A program made the position numbers and the translations under genes. The notes under the pieces are model-generated. The model had not been told where the DNA came from, did not search any database, and saw only the letters and a program-made list of their open reading frames with translations. A stretch of 19,415 nucleotides of DNA from an uncultured Clostridia bacterium (GTDB lineage Bacteria > Bacillota > Clostridia > Christensenellales > UBA1242). The stretch is taken from assembly GCA_934746185.1 (NCBI GenBank), contig CAKVEY010000010.1, positions 1-19,415 of the forward strand, given 5' to 3'. Numbering within the stretch: position 1 is the stretch's first letter; each line of letters opens with the position of its first letter. This document shows, in pieces, positions 6,705 to 14,316 of this stretch.

Positions 6705-9700
6705 CTAATATTTATCTATGTTTTTCTCAATTTTTTTAGCAGCAGATTTAACCATTATAATTATAAACAAACAAAGTGCTAATATTGTCATAACAACAAT
6801 AAACACAATAGCGCTAGTTTTCAACGATTCTTTTGGTGCATCTTGAATAATTAATTCTTTTTCTATAAATTCATTACCTATTTGTATTTTTACTGTATAA
6901 ATTCCACTTCTACTGAATTTACAAGTAAATGTATCGCTTGTTCCCACTTGTTTTTCTTCATCATTAATTATGAATTTAATTATAGGATTTCTTTCATTGT
7001 CCATTGTAGTGTGTACATTTGCTTTTAAAGTTATTGAAGCGTTAGCATAATATTCTTCATTTTTAGATTGAGTATAAACTTCTAGTTGTATTTGTGCTTT
7101 TGTTATAGGTCGTATTAAAATATTAATTGTTCTATAAACTTTATCGCTAACATTTCCACTAGCATCTGTTGCAACAAAACAGTAATGATATAAGGTTTCA
7201 CTTATTTGTTCTAAACTAGTTGTAACTGTAATTTGGTCGCTTGAATAATAGTTATCACTAACACTATAATTGTTATCGCTTAAACTTGCAAGTTCACTTC
7301 TATATTTGCTTAATGTCATATCACCTAATAGTGTAATAATTGGTTTAGTAGTATCTACAACCAAAACTGTTCTTGTTAGTTTAAAAGTTTCTTTTGTTGT
7401 TTTGTAAGTAAAACTATATGTGTAAGAATAACTACCTAATAAGTCGTTTTTAATTGTGTTTTTAACTATAACATCAAAATCGTTTTCACTATAATCGCCG
7501 TAGTCTATTCCACTATCTTTATACTCAGTTTTAACTTCTAAATTTACTATGTCTTTACCTATTAGTTTAACGCTTGAAAAATCTGTTGGTTCATCTAAAA
7601 TTGTTATATATCTATAAATAATTGTTTCATTGTTTGATGAGTCTTTAACGGAATATGTAACTTTGTAGTGAGTATCATCTATTAAAATTAAACTACTAAT
7701 ATTCACAATTAAATCGCTTTCTGCATCATAATTATCGCTATAAGTTATACCTTGTTCTGTATATAAACTAATATCTCGTAATATAATAGTTTCATCGCCT
7801 ATTAAAGTAACTACTGGGCTAGTGGTGTCAACAACTCTTACATTTCTAACTAAATTTATAACCTTAGAAGAATCTCCCTTATATGTTAAAATATAAGTAA
7901 AAGTATAATTGCCTAAACTGTTTGTCTTTACACCATTACTAATGTTAATATCAAACTCATTTTCATCAAAATCACCAAAATCTACGCCCATATCAAAGTA
8001 AGATGAATAAACTTCACAAGTAACATCGTCTTCACCATTTAGTTTAATAGAATTAAAATCTCTATTATCTTTTGCCTTTAATTTTCCACCTTCAATATTA
8101 AAAACAATTTTGCCGTCTTTAAATTCGCTAAAAGTTATATTAAGTCCACTATCAATAAAGTGAATATCGTTTTTTGTTAATTCTTCTTGGTCTTTTGAAG
8201 TGTCGTATGTTTGAAAGGTTATATTATTAATTGTTGTATTATTATTGTTTAATACATTATTAAATACATAAATATTGTAAGGATAGCCGTAAAAGTTTCC
8301 TTGACTTAACAAATCACCATACAAAGAAGATTGTTTCATATTTTCGTCAATTCTATATACAATTAAACCGTCCTTTCTATCTGTGCTGTAATTTTTTAAA
8401 CCACCTTCAAAATTACCACTCATAGTTCGATATTCTATGTAAATTTTTTGACCACTATACTCATTGTCTTCATACACAAATGCTAAAACATTGTTTGAAT
8501 TATTATTTGAATTATTTATCTCGTCATAGCAAGTAGGGTAAAGTTCATAAGTGCCACTTTCGGTGATTTTAACTATATTATTACTATTAGTAAAACCTAA
8601 TTTTTCTCTACTATAAGTTGTTAAATAAATTGGTGGACCATTATAACTAAATCCCATTAAATCCCAATAATCAACTGGTTCTTCGTCTTGGTCATTATCA
8701 TAAGTATAATAATCGGCAAGTCCCAAAACGTGTCCTAATTCGTGTGCCAATGTGTCGTTAGCAATTAATTCCATATTGTTAGCATCTTTTAAAGAGTATT
8801 TATTCCCGTTAGAATATTCTGGCAATAAATGCGAAAATAAGAAAAGATTATAACTATAACAAGTTGCCGAATTATATTTATAATTATTTAATAATAGTTG
8901 AATAGTAGAAGAATTTTCTCCCCTAACGCCGTGTTCATTTAGTTTTGCAGGTAACCAACCAGCAAAACTAGACAAACTACTTAAATCTACAAGAGCCATT
9001 TGATGTGGCCATAGTAAATCGCTCCAATCTACACCAACAGCATCTGGAAAAATAAAAGTTAAAGCATCTACATAACCATCATTATCACTATCTAAATTTC
9101 CGTTTAAGTTAGTTATTTGTTGCAAAACACTTTTTAGTGCAACTTGCTCTCTTAAATATCTCTCTAAATGTTCATAAACTTGCACTTTTTGCGTAGAACT
9201 TGTTTGCATATATTTATAATAAGCGCAAATGCAAGCAATATCGTCAGCATAATCTAAATCACAATTAGATCCTGTTCCACTATGACTAGAATTACCACAA
9301 TCGTAGCAAGAAAACAAATGTTCTGTGTAAAAGAAAAATTGTGTTGAATAATTTTCTGGTGGCTCATTAGTTGTATATTTACAAACATCGTAAGACAAAT
9401 AGCCATCTTTATTTGATAATGAATAAGGTAAAAGTTCGTTTTTATTATATTTTGTTTTGTATGCTACTCCAGAATTTGTGTAAAAGTTAGATTGAAGCGT
9501 TAAATTATTAAAAGACTGTGCTAAATAATAATTTTTAACAGAAGACACGCTTAGGTTATATGAATTATCCATTAAGGTTAAAACGTCATTATTATAAGTT
9601 TCAGGAATTTCGTTTACAAATGTTTCATCGCCATCATTAAAAGTTACATATATAACATTATTTACAACATTTTTTGGATTATTTTCTGCTAAAACTGAAA

Positions 9701-9782
9701 AATTTGGTAGACAAAAAAATCCACCAAATAAAAAAAGTGTAAAAATGCACAAACAAATTGAAACTCGCTTAAAACTTTTCAT
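6705..9782 (-). CDS. Secreted, membrane-anchored M6-family metalloprotease with Ig-like repeats
   Basis: This 1025-residue zinc protease resembles the immune inhibitor A (M6) group. A signal peptide covers about 1-32. The catalytic part contains an acidic calcium-type loop DSDNDGYVD (231-239), the zinc motif HELGHVLGLAD (347-357, with H347, E348, H351 and probably D357) and the downstream turn DYWDLMG with Met376. From about 575 onward come alternating Ig-like modules of the DUF5011 type (around 576-652, 653-730, 735-810 and 811-890). Two carry the phrase VDTT(S/K)P followed by (V/I)(V/I)TL(I/L)GD. A final beta domain spans about 895-985. A C-terminal hydrophobic helix (990-1012) and a basic tail would keep it at the membrane, unlike freely secreted InhA. 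There is no Shine-Dalgarno sequence; the promoter geometry suggests a leaderless mRNA. The substrate is unknown. Confidence 0.9.
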   Translation of the reverse strand: MKSFKRVSICLCIFTLFLFGGFFCLPNFSVLAENNPKNVVNNVIYVTFNDGDETFVNEIPETYNNDVLTLMDNSYNLSVSSVKNYYLAQSFNNLTLQSNFYTNSGVAYKTKYNKNELLPYSLSNKDGYLSYDVCKYTTNEPPENYSTQFFFYTEHLFSCYDCGNSSHSGTGSNCDLDYADDIACICAYYKYMQTSSTQKVQVYEHLERYLREQVALKSVLQQITNLNGNLDSDNDGYVDALTFIFPDAVGVDWSDLLWPHQMALVDLSSLSSFAGWLPAKLNEHGVRGENSSTIQLLLNNYKYNSATCYSYNLFLFSHLLPEYSNGNKYSLKDANNMELIANDTLAHELGHVLGLADYYTYDNDQDEEPVDYWDLMGFSYNGPPIYLTTYSREKLGFTNSNNIVKITESGTYELYPTCYDEINNSNNNSNNVLAFVYEDNEYSGQKIYIEYRTMSGNFEGGLKNYSTDRKDGLIVYRIDENMKQSSLYGDLLSQGNFYGYPYNIYVFNNVLNNNNTTINNITFQTYDTSKDQEELTKNDIHFIDSGLNITFSEFKDGKIVFNIEGGKLKAKDNRDFNSIKLNGEDDVTCEVYSSYFDMGVDFGDFDENEFDINISNGVKTNSLGNYTFTYILTYKGDSSKVINLVRNVRVVDTTSPVVTLIGDETIILRDISLYTEQGITYSDNYDAESDLIVNISSLILIDDTHYKVTYSVKDSSNNETIIYRYITILDEPTDFSSVKLIGKDIVNLEVKTEYKDSGIDYGDYSENDFDVIVKNTIKNDLLGSYSYTYSFTYKTTKETFKLTRTVLVVDTTKPIITLLGDMTLSKYRSELASLSDNNYSVSDNYYSSDQITVTTSLEQISETLYHYCFVATDASGNVSDKVYRTINILIRPITKAQIQLEVYTQSKNEEYYANASITLKANVHTTMDNERNPIIKFIINDEEKQVGTSDTFTCKFSRSGIYTVKIQIGNEFIEKELIIQDAPKESLKTSAIVFIVVMTILALCLFIIIMVKSAAKKIEKNIDKY

Positions 9783-9788
9783 AATTAA

Positions 9789-9817
9789 AGTATATAAATT
9801 TTATCGAATTTTGTCAA
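9789..9817 (-). promoter_or_regulatory. Near-consensus promoter giving a leaderless mRNA for the M6 protease operon
   Basis: On the minus strand TTGACA (9812-9817) and TATACT (9789-9794) are separated by exactly 17 bp. Only six bases lie between the -10 box and the A of the ATG at 9782, so transcription should start at or within a base or two of the start codon. No ribosome binding site is present between them. Confidence 0.8.
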
Positions 9818-9833
9818 TAAAATAGTATTAAAA

Positions 9834-9860
9834 AAACAAAAGGCATATAACCTTTTGTTT
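9834..9860 (-). terminator. Terminator of the 75-aa membrane protein gene
   Basis: The 10-bp perfect stem AAACAAAAGG / CCTTTTGTTT has a seven-base loop and is followed on the minus strand by a run of T. It lies 13 bp after the stop of the 9873-10100 gene and just upstream of the promoter of the protease operon. Confidence 0.82.
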
Positions 9861-9872
9861 TCTAATAAATTA

Positions 9873-10100
9873 TTAAACATTTAATAATCTACAAATTCTA
9901 CCATTTAAAATCATAAATACTAGGTCTAAAATCCAAATGATGTTAAAACCGAAAAAGATTCTAATAATTCCAGCAACAATTTTACCTTCTTTAAATCTAG
10001 TAGCAATTCCTAAAACCCAAGAAGTAACTGGAATAATAGCAAGAATAAGGCTAACGATTTTACCTAATCCAAAATAATCTTTAGATGATGATTTTGCCAT
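9873..10100 (-). CDS. Small two-helix membrane protein of unknown function
   Basis: The gene encodes 75 residues with a short polar start (MAKSSSKDYFGLG) and two hydrophobic segments, about 13-31 (IVSLILAIIPVTSWVLGIA) and 39-66, separated by a basic loop RFKEGK. Glycine-rich turns and the phrase GFNIIWILDLVFMIL recall TM2-like small membrane proteins, but no defined family is recognised. The start is well supported by GGAGG about nine bases before the ATG. The gene is monocistronic: it has its own promoter and its own terminator. Such strong punctuation indicates a genuinely expressed gene even though its role is unknown. Confidence 0.75.
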   Translation of the reverse strand: MAKSSSKDYFGLGKIVSLILAIIPVTSWVLGIATRFKEGKIVAGIIRIFFGFNIIWILDLVFMILNGRICRLLNV

Positions 10101-10130
10101 AAATAATTCCTCCTATATTAGTATATTTAC

Positions 10131-10159
10131 ATTATACCACTAATATGTCAAAAATCAAA
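10131..10159 (-). promoter_or_regulatory. Promoter of the 75-aa membrane protein gene
   Basis: On the minus strand TTTGAT (10154-10159), 17 bp of spacer and a perfect TATAAT (10131-10136) lie about 30 nt upstream of the ATG. A TTGACA also occurs within the spacer, but at a spacing too short to be the partner of this -10 box. Confidence 0.65.
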
Positions 10160-10165
10160 CTTTTT

Positions 10166-10612
10166 TTAAATTTTTTCTATATTAATTTTTATCTTTGTAG
10201 AAATATTTTTATATAATTTTAATTCTATGTCAAATATCCCCAAAGTTTTAATATTTTCTTTTAAAACTACTTGTCGTTTATCAATCTTTACATCGCTATC
10301 ACGAGATACTACATCGGCTATTTCCTTAGTTGTTATTGCTCCAAAAGCTTTTCCGTTTTCGCCAACTTTAACTTTTAAGTTAAATTGCTTATTTTTAAGT
10401 TTATCGGCGTTTAATTTTGCTTCATTTATTCTCTCGCCCTCGTGAAAAGCATCGGCTGATTTTTGTTGATTATTTTTATTTAAGTTTACGCTATCTGCAA
10501 TAACTGCTTTTTTGTTTTTTAATAAAAAGTTTTTTGCGTAGCCATCGCTAACTTCTTTAACATCGCCTTTTTTACCTGTTCCTTTAACATCTTCTAATAA
10601 AATAACTTTCAT
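10166..10612 (-). CDS. rplI: 50S ribosomal protein L9
   Basis: L9 binds 23S rRNA near the base of the L1 stalk with its N-terminal domain and reaches out with a long helix to a second globular domain. The 148 residues match the usual length. The N-terminal signature [25 protein letters not shown] with downstream [11 protein letters not shown] is the classical L9 motif. The connecting helix is around 42-75, and the C-terminal domain has the expected [11 protein letters not shown] segment near 90-100. The start follows AAAGGAAGG. In many Firmicutes rplI sits with a DHH-type phosphodiesterase gene and dnaB; here it stands alone with its own promoter. Confidence 0.97.
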   Translation of the reverse strand: MKVILLEDVKGTGKKGDVKEVSDGYAKNFLLKNKKAVIADSVNLNKNNQQKSADAFHEGERINEAKLNADKLKNKQFNLKVKVGENGKAFGAITTKEIADVVSRDSDVKIDKRQVVLKENIKTLGIFDIELKLYKNISTKIKINIEKI

Positions 10613-10631
10613 AAAACCTTCCTTTAATTTT

Positions 10632-10660
10632 ATTTTATAATTTATTTATAAATTTGTCAA
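10632..10660 (-). promoter_or_regulatory. Promoter of rplI
   Basis: On the minus strand a perfect TTGACA (10655-10660) is followed after 17 bp by TAAAAT (10632-10637), roughly 20 nt before the rplI start codon. Confidence 0.65.
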
Positions 10661-10714
10661 ATAATTGTTTAAAAATTTCATAACAGAAAATAATTAAAAA
10701 AAGGAGAATTTATT

Positions 10715-11041
10715 ATGGATATAAAATGTAAAAAATGTGAATGTAAATATAATAAAGGTTGTTGTTGCACAGCTAAAACAATTAAAGTTGGTAGTGGCGT
10801 AGATTGCGAAACTTACGAGTATAGCGAAGAAAAAGCTAAAGATTTAAAGCAACAAACAGCAAAAAATATGTTTGAAATAAGTGCGTCTTTAAACTCACAC
10901 GAAGCAAATAAAGAAGCAAAAATTTATTGCGATGCAAATTGTTTATTTAATAAAAACGGACTATGTTCTTCTAATGGAATAACAGTTTTAGAAGGCAAAA
11001 ATCGAACTAAAAATCCTTGTTGCGTAACACAAATTAACTAA
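10715..11041 (+). CDS. Cysteine-rich protein with two DUF1540-like motifs
   Basis: This 108-residue cytosolic protein has twelve cysteines in two clusters: C5, C8, C10, C16, C17, C18 and C31 at the N-terminus, and C72, C76, C84, C102 and C103 at the C-terminus, separated by a helical linker rich in K, E and A. Each half has the C-x(2-4)-C...(Y/F)N-KxGxC order followed by a short ITV or IKV strand, which fits the DUF1540 family found across Clostridia. Metal binding is likely from the cysteine spacing but is not shown. The start is set by AAGGAGA before the ATG. It is divergent from rplI; no clear terminator follows, only A/T-rich palindromic sequence. Confidence 0.8.
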   Translation: MDIKCKKCECKYNKGCCCTAKTIKVGSGVDCETYEYSEEKAKDLKQQTAKNMFEISASLNSHEANKEAKIYCDANCLFNKNGLCSSNGITVLEGKNRTKNPCCVTQIN

Positions 11042-11200
11042 AAAATTAAAATTTTAAATTTTTTCTATCTTTTGTTTAAGTTTTAGTTATTATATAAAAA
11101 TATATTTTAATGCAAATTTTAAAAACATAAAATATAATAATTAAACTAAATTAATTAAATTATTAAATAAAAATTGCAAAACTAATAATATAAAAGCAAA

Positions 11201-11224
11201 AAGCCCTAGGTTTAACCTAAGGCT
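11201..11224 (-). terminator. Terminator of spoIVA
   Basis: AAGCCCTAGGTT (11201-11212) pairs with AACCTAAGGCTT (11213-11224) with one mismatch. On the minus strand it is followed by a T-rich tract. It begins 9 bp after the spoIVA stop codon. Confidence 0.82.
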
Positions 11225-11232
11225 TAATTTAA

Positions 11233-12708
11233 TTAAAGTAAAATACAAATAATTCCACCTTTACCTTCGTTTACTATTCTTGTTAACGTTTTACGCATTT
11301 TCTTTTGAGCGTCCACAGGCATTGTTGTAATTTTTGTTGTAACGCCGTCTGTAATTAAACTTTGTAAGCTTTTACCAAATAAGTTTGTTTCCCAAATTCC
11401 GTTTGGATTTGTTTCTTGTTCTTCTTTTAAGAATTTTATTAAATCTTCACTTTGATTTTGACTTCCAACTATTGGACTTACTTCGGCATCTACATCAACT
11501 CTCATAATATGTAAACTTGGTGCTTTTGCTTTAATTTTTACACCATATTTACCACTTTGTTTTGTAAGTTCTGGTTCTTCTAAAACGATATCTTCTTGTT
11601 TAGGATAAACTACACCATCACCATATTCGTTTACATTATCAAGGGCATCTTTTAATTTGTCATACTCGCTTTTTGCATAACTTAAATCTTTAATATAACT
11701 TATTAATTCGTAGTCGCTTTGAATATTTGCACCACATTGATTAGATAAAACTTTATAGAATAATTCGGGTTTTGGTTCAATGTTTATATTAATTGTTCCT
11801 TCATCAAGTTTTACCTTAGCGTCAGTTATAGGTTCAAAGTTTTCACTATTTTCAAATAACGTTCCGTTTAGTTTAAAATCACCAATTTTGTCGTCAACAT
11901 CAACTAAATTTTTAATTTCGTTTACAACTTCTTTAATTAAATCACTATCAAAATTTAACGCTTGCATCCATTTAGGTAATTTAACTTCAATACTTTCAAT
12001 TGGAAATTCTTTTAAAACTTCGTCTAAAATTTTTGCAACATCGTCTTCGTCTAAATTTAAACAATTAATTGGTAAAACTGGTACTGAATATTTTTCTTTT
12101 AAACTAGATGCTAATTTTTTAGTTTCTTCACTTTCAACATTTTGTGTGTTTAAAACAACAACGAATGGTTTGTTAGACGCTTTTAAATCTTTAACAATAT
12201 TTTCTTCGGCTTTTACATAATTTTCTCTTGGAATTTCAGTAAAAGAGCCATCTGTTGTAACAACAACAGCAATTGTAGAATGGTCAGTAATAACCTTTTT
12301 AGTTCCCATTTCGGCTGCTTCACTAAAAGGCATTTCATTTTCGCTCCACGGAGTTTTTACATATCGTGGTGCATTTTCTTCAATATGACCTTCTGCTCCA
12401 TCTACCATATAACCAACGCAGTCAACTAATCTTACTTTCATTTCAACATCGTTTACATTAATCTTAACTGCTTCTGCTGGAATAAATTTTGGTTGAGTTG
12501 TCATAACCATCTTGCCCTTTGCACTTTGTGGCAATTCATCAAAATTTCTTTCCCTATCATAAACATTAACTATATTTGGTAAAACTAGTTTATTAACAAA
12601 ATTAGTTATAAAAGTACTCTTGCCTGTTCTAACTGGTCCAACAACACCTAAATAAATATCTCCGTTCGACCTTTTTGCAATATCACTATATATATTTGAA
12701 TTTATCAT
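11233..12708 (-). CDS. spoIVA: Stage IV sporulation protein A, spore coat morphogenetic ATPase
   Basis: SpoIVA is made in the mother cell, hydrolyses ATP and polymerises on the forespore surface to form the basement layer on which the coat, and indirectly the cortex, is built. The 491 residues nearly equal the 492 of Bacillus subtilis. The N-terminal Walker A is GPVRTGKS (24-31), the Walker B-like strand is LVDCVGY (94-100), and the conserved ENAPRYVKTPW segment follows near 115. The C-terminus ends in GKGGIICILL, the conserved tail needed for localisation in the Bacillus protein. GGAGG lies four bases before the ATG, and a sigma-E-like promoter sits upstream. It is a single-gene unit with its own terminator. 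Its presence marks the organism as an endospore former. Confidence 0.97.
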   Translation of the reverse strand: MINSNIYSDIAKRSNGDIYLGVVGPVRTGKSTFITNFVNKLVLPNIVNVYDRERNFDELPQSAKGKMVMTTQPKFIPAEAVKINVNDVEMKVRLVDCVGYMVDGAEGHIEENAPRYVKTPWSENEMPFSEAAEMGTKKVITDHSTIAVVVTTDGSFTEIPRENYVKAEENIVKDLKASNKPFVVVLNTQNVESEETKKLASSLKEKYSVPVLPINCLNLDEDDVAKILDEVLKEFPIESIEVKLPKWMQALNFDSDLIKEVVNEIKNLVDVDDKIGDFKLNGTLFENSENFEPITDAKVKLDEGTININIEPKPELFYKVLSNQCGANIQSDYELISYIKDLSYAKSEYDKLKDALDNVNEYGDGVVYPKQEDIVLEEPELTKQSGKYGVKIKAKAPSLHIMRVDVDAEVSPIVGSQNQSEDLIKFLKEEQETNPNGIWETNLFGKSLQSLITDGVTTKITTMPVDAQKKMRKTLTRIVNEGKGGIICILL

Positions 12709-12732
12709 ATTTCCTCCACTTTAATATGGTAA

Positions 12733-12762
12733 AATATATGAATAAATTTGTTTAAATATAAC
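12733..12762 (-). promoter_or_regulatory. Sigma-E-like sporulation promoter of spoIVA
   Basis: On the minus strand GTTATATT (12755-12762), 14 bp of spacer and CATATATT (12733-12740) match the mother-cell sigma-E pattern (about KMATATT, N14, CATACAHT) at most positions. It lies 24 bp upstream of the spoIVA ATG and immediately after the stop of the preceding gene. Confidence 0.6.
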
Positions 12763-12768
12763 TATTTT

Positions 12769-13116
12769 TTATATTTTTTTTGCAATGCCGTAAAGTTTTC
12801 CATAATAAATATTAAACTTTTTAAAATAATCATCATTTTTTAATTTTTCTAAAAGTTTTTTTAGAATTTTTAAATTATACTCAAATTCGTCATTAAAAAC
12901 ATTATTATATAAAGAACTATTAGAATAATATTGCGCTTCTAATGGTTCGTAAAAATATCTATCTAAAAGTTTTATCTCTTCACATTCTGTTCCCGAAAAT
13001 CCTATTTCGTTATGACTATTTATATAAAAAGCAAGAGTTTTAATCTCTAACGGAATCGGGTCGTCTTCAATTAATCCTTTAAGCCACGAAAGAAAATCCA
13101 CATATAAATTATCCAC
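12769..13116 (-). CDS. Unknown soluble protein, translationally coupled to a PycTM-like gene
   Basis: No family is recognised. The preferred start is the GTG at 13114-13116, which shares a base with the TAG of the upstream membrane-protein gene (TAGTG), a typical coupling junction. It gives about 115 residues beginning with DNLYVDFLSWLKGLIEDD. A longer frame back to an ATG at 13179 would only add residues encoded opposite the upstream protein's last membrane helix. The protein is acidic in its first half, has a central EIGFSGTECEEIKLLD stretch and ends in a lysine-rich helix (LKILKKLLEKLKNDD). No signal peptide or membrane helix is present. The tight coupling says it works with the membrane protein, perhaps as its sensor or regulator, which is inference. 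Confidence 0.6.
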   Translation of the reverse strand: MDNLYVDFLSWLKGLIEDDPIPLEIKTLAFYINSHNEIGFSGTECEEIKLLDRYFYEPLEAQYYSNSSLYNNVFNDEFEYNLKILKKLLEKLKNDDYFKKFNIYYGKLYGIAKKI

Positions 13117-13628
13117 TAAATTTTTAACCCCACTAATGTAATATTTAAAATTGTTAAAATTAAAGCAATAAATAAACAAACTAAACTATAATTAAAAAAA
13201 GTAAATTTTAAATTAATAACATTGCTTGTTGCAATAATTTGTTTACTCAAATCGTAATCAAGCCCGTCAAACTTATAATCACCAGGAAAATCATATTTCT
13301 TTTTAATTTCTTTTAAAAATTCTTCATAACTAAAATTTATAATATGTTTATAATAAATTAAGTTTAATTCTTCTTCTTTATATTTTAAATTTTTTGTGTA
13401 TTTTACTTTACGCGAAAGAAGAGCAATGAAATTAAAAAAAATACTAAACATAGATACTATTATAATTAAACAAGTTATTAATTTTATAATAATACTATTA
13501 TTAGTTAAATAACTACTAATAAATACAATTAACGCACTGTTTAACGCTATTAAAACACTATGTTTACCTTCAGCGAACTTAACATTTTCGTTTAAAACCG
13601 AATAAATATATTTTAGAGTTTGTTTCAT
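13116..13628 (-). CDS. PycTM/DUF5706-like three-helix membrane protein
   Basis: This 170-residue protein resembles the transmembrane effector domain of Pycsar antiphage systems (DUF5706). A short N-terminal helix leads into FAEGKHSVLIALNSALIVFI, like the F-A-x-x-KA-x-x-LL-x-x-N motif of that family. Hydrophobic helices lie at about 24-43 and 46-71, then comes a cytosolic stretch with NLIYYKHIINFSYEEFL (about 108-124) and the conserved-looking DLSKQIIATSNVINLKF (about 126-142), and a last hydrophobic segment spans 146-168. In Pycsar such proteins damage the membrane when a cyclic pyrimidine nucleotide is made by a neighbouring cyclase; no cyclase gene is seen here. The ATG lacks a good Shine-Dalgarno sequence. 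The match is by recalled pattern, so the function should be taken as provisional. Confidence 0.58.
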   Translation of the reverse strand: MKQTLKYIYSVLNENVKFAEGKHSVLIALNSALIVFISSYLTNNSIIIKLITCLIIIVSMFSIFFNFIALLSRKVKYTKNLKYKEEELNLIYYKHIINFSYEEFLKEIKKKYDFPGDYKFDGLDYDLSKQIIATSNVINLKFTFFNYSLVCLFIALILTILNITLVGLKI

Positions 13629-13721
13629 AGTAAAATTATTGACCTAAAAGCAAAAAAATATTTAAGTTTTTAAACAATTTTTAAAAATTTGTCTATTCTT
13701 TTTTTTTAATATTAAAAAAAA

Positions 13722-13750
13722 TTGCAAAATTATTTTTTTTATATTATAAT
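13722..13750 (+). promoter_or_regulatory. Promoter of the 161-aa membrane protein gene
   Basis: TTGCAA (13722-13727), 17 bp of spacer and a perfect TATAAT (13745-13750) lie 35 bp upstream of the ATG at 13786, with an AAAGGAGA ribosome site between. Confidence 0.7.
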
Positions 13751-13785
13751 GTTACTATAAATTTATAAAAGGAGATTTTAAATAA

Positions 13786-14271
13786 ATGGCAAAAAGAAAA
13801 AGTAAAAGTTCAAACAAAGCACTTAAATACATTAAATATGGTGCAATACTTTTAGCAATAGTTGGTTTTTTTATGGCATTTGTTAACTTTGTAGTTTGCA
13901 AATCAGGCGATACTGTTGCAAATAGTTTTACTGGTTTTCAAGTAATATTTGGTTACACAGAAAAAACTTCACTTGCAGATTTAAGATACTTATCTTTCAG
14001 TTTTGTTGCAATGCTTGCTTTACTACTTCCATTAATTGGTAGTTTTAGCGTGCTATTTAAAAATAGAATTGTAAGATTAATCGGTGCTATTTTTATGGTT
14101 GCTGGTGCAGTATTATGTTTCTTAATGCCTAATTTTTTAGTTGTTGCAGACACAGTTTATGGTTCAGCAATTTCTACTTTAACTAAAACATTAGGTGTTG
14201 GTGCTATTTTAAGTGGTATTTTCTTTGCACTAGGTGCTTGCTTAAATGTTTATGCTGTTGTTGAAAAATAG
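13786..14271 (+). CDS. Four-helix membrane protein of unknown function
   Basis: The 161-residue protein starts with a basic cytosolic tail (MAKRKSKSSNKALKYIKYG) and has four hydrophobic segments at about 18-38, 67-90, 93-119 and 136-158. The loop after the first helix carries SGDTVANSFTGFQVIFG, a phrase type seen in many uncharacterised Firmicute membrane proteins of similar size. It contains no catalytic motif. It has its own promoter, a good AAAGGAGA site and a shared terminator after the stop, so it is monocistronic and probably well expressed. No function can be assigned. Confidence 0.72.
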   Translation: MAKRKSKSSNKALKYIKYGAILLAIVGFFMAFVNFVVCKSGDTVANSFTGFQVIFGYTEKTSLADLRYLSFSFVAMLALLLPLIGSFSVLFKNRIVRLIGAIFMVAGAVLCFLMPNFLVVADTVYGSAISTLTKTLGVGAILSGIFFALGACLNVYAVVEK

Positions 14272-14284
14272 TTTATAGCAAACA

Positions 14285-14314
14285 AAAAAAATAACCAAAT
14301 AGGGTTATTTTTTT
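14285..14314. terminator. Bidirectional terminator between the 161-aa gene and spoIVFB
   Basis: AAAAAATAACC pairs with GGTTATTTTTT around a six-base loop, with A- and T-runs outside. It serves both the plus-strand membrane protein gene and the minus-strand spoIVFB-like gene, whose stop is three bases away. Confidence 0.85.
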
Positions 14315-14316
14315 AT

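Noticed and set aside
10227..10445. Plus-strand open frame inside rplI
   Set aside because: It is fully antisense to the certain L9 gene and has no Shine-Dalgarno sequence.
11780..12220. Plus-strand open frame of 146 codons inside spoIVA
   Set aside because: It is fully antisense to spoIVA, and its Ser/Thr/Phe-rich product is what antisense reading of this coding sequence gives.
13117..13179. Longer start (ATG at 13179) for the 12769-13116 gene
   Set aside because: The added residues are merely the other-frame reading of the last membrane helix of the upstream gene; the TAGTG overlap start is the more natural one.
13953..14153. Minus-strand open frame inside the 161-aa membrane protein gene
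   Set aside because: It is antisense to a gene that has its own promoter, ribosome site and terminator.
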